Shown here one piece after another: positions 4,748 through 5,487 of a stretch of DNA of 5,487 bases (positions are counted from its first letter, which is position 1; each line of letters starts with the position of its first letter). The stretch spans positions 1 through 5,487 of the forward strand of contig CAYMPC010000054.1 of assembly GCA_964392465.1 (NCBI GenBank), written 5' to 3'. Under the pieces are notes generated by a model. That model searched no databases and had not been told where the DNA came from. It worked only from the letters and a program-made list of their open reading frames with translations. A program made the position numbers and the translations under genes. Source of the DNA: JAAXVZ01 sp964392465. Its GTDB lineage: Archaea; Nanobdellota; Nanobdellia; Woesearchaeales; GW2011-AR15.

Positions 4748-5487
4748 TTGAAACAAAAAATAGATAAGTATAGGAAAGAATATTTCTTTTTAATACTTTT
4801 TTCTCTTTTATTTGTTCTATTATGCTTAATAGTTCCTCTTGATTCTCCTGGTTTGTATACTGATGAAATATCTGCTGTAATGCCGGCTTTCAATCATCTT
4901 AAGCCATTAAGTAATACATCTTCTCTTTCCTATGGGCTTCCAGTAGAATTTAATGGAAAAGTGATATATTATCTGATTAATTGGTGGACAGGACCTATCT
5001 CTTATCTGAGTTATCTGCCTTTTTTTTATGTTTTTGGTATCAGTGTTCATTCTATAAGGCTAATAAAAATATTTTTTGGATTAATGGTGCTTTTTTCTGT
5101 TTTTTATTTCACAAAAAAATATTATGATTTGGAAACAGCAAACCTTATGGCACTTATTTTGATAAGTTCCCCATATTTTATATTATTATATAGACAGGGA
5201 TTTATGGATGATGGCTTGCTTGTTTTATTTGTCTTTTCATCTTTAATCTTTTTCATAAGGTATATAAAAGAAAAAAAAGATGTGTTTTTTTATTTATTTA
5301 TGCTTATCTGTGGATTAGGGATTGCCACAAAAATTAATTTTATTTGGTACATTAACGCTATAATACTCTCATCACTTCTTTTCAATTTAATCAAGTTTCC
5401 CTCTATTAAAAAAATTCTAATAGGTTCTTTTATTTTTTTAATTGGTTCATTAACTTTTTTATATCCACAGATTAATCATTTTTGGAA
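4748..5487 (+). CDS. GT-C glycosyltransferase, PMT/ArnT-like (partial, N-terminal)
   Basis: The frame is open from a stop at 4736-4738 through the window end, giving 246 complete codons from TTG 4748. A short basic N-terminus (KQKIDKYRKE) precedes the first membrane segment (about 13-31). Next comes an outward loop PLDSPGLYTDE (30-40), whose Asp39-Glu40 matches the catalytic acidic position of the GT-C fold. YRQGFMDDG (148-156) resembles the second conserved Arg/Asp region of the PMT_2 family. Several further membrane segments follow, for example about 132-147, 157-170 and near residues 181-196. Such enzymes move a sugar from a polyprenyl-phosphate carrier to protein, lipid or glycan on the outer face; the acceptor here is unknown. 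No in-frame ATG occurs before Met45, which is inside the conserved region, so TTG 4748 is the best visible start. The 3' part, probably more than half the gene, lies outside the window. Confidence 0.82.
   Translation, partial: MKQKIDKYRKEYFFLILFSLLFVLLCLIVPLDSPGLYTDEISAVMPAFNHLKPLSNTSSLSYGLPVEFNGKVIYYLINWWTGPISYLSYLPFFYVFGISVHSIRLIKIFFGLMVLFSVFYFTKKYYDLETANLMALILISSPYFILLYRQGFMDDGLLVLFVFSSLIFFIRYIKEKKDVFFYLFMLICGLGIATKINFIWYINAIILSSLLFNLIKFPSIKKILIGSFIFLIGSLTFLYPQINHFW

Noticed and set aside
4684..4893. 69-codon minus-strand open frame
   Set aside because: It overlaps the promoter and 5' end of the partial glycosyltransferase, whose + strand frame has clear family features and stays open to the window end.
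1..5487. tRNA, rRNA, CRISPR array, insertion sequence or attachment site
   Set aside because: No cloverleaf-like GC-rich segment, regularly spaced repeat array, transposase frame or terminal inverted repeats were seen.

Overview
The window is AT-rich and looks archaeal. Box A (TATA-like) elements lie about 20-30 nt upstream of start codons that have no Shine-Dalgarno sequence, which suggests leaderless transcripts. Poly-T tracts follow gene ends, and the protein set is short and membrane-rich. My best guess is a DPANN-type lineage (Woesearchaeota/Pacearchaeota-like). This is inference, as no rRNA or other phylogenetic marker is present.

Layout: (1) positions 1-66 hold the last 21 codons of an unidentified + strand gene, followed by a small hairpin with T-runs. 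(2) 140-631 (+) is a multi-pass membrane protein of unknown function. Its 3' end overlaps by 11 bp the 3' end of 621-1070 (-), a DUF212/YuiD-type divergent PAP2-family protein. (3) 1071-1177 is a compact divergent promoter region. (4) 1178-2359 (+) is a compact glycoside hydrolase family 1 enzyme with both catalytic glutamates. (5) 2460-4253 and 4278-4670 (+) form a probable two-gene thiol-redox operon. The first gene encodes a membrane-anchored 597-residue protein with three thioredoxin-fold domains and an Asp/Cys-rich metal-binding-like linker. The second encodes a small membrane-anchored thioredoxin resembling the one fused to vitamin K epoxide reductase (VKOR). (6) After a T-rich terminator, 4748 to the window end is the N-terminal part of a GT-C (PMT/ArnT-like) glycosyltransferase that runs off the edge.

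The redox pair is the most interesting part. The large protein carries two copies of a DsbA/GILT-like domain. Both have a monothiol CPYG active site, the same degenerate GILT signature, and seven cysteines of which six sit exactly 305 residues apart between copies. Between the copies lie a separate thioredoxin-like domain with a CEEC motif and a short MopE-like calcium/metal-binding segment. With the small CTHC thioredoxin, this suggests a machine for making or isomerising disulfides on the outer face of the membrane. No VKOR or DsbB-like electron acceptor is encoded in the window. The GH1 enzyme, GT-C transferase and PAP2-like phosphatase could belong to glycan or polyprenyl-phosphate metabolism, but nothing in the sequence ties them into one pathway.
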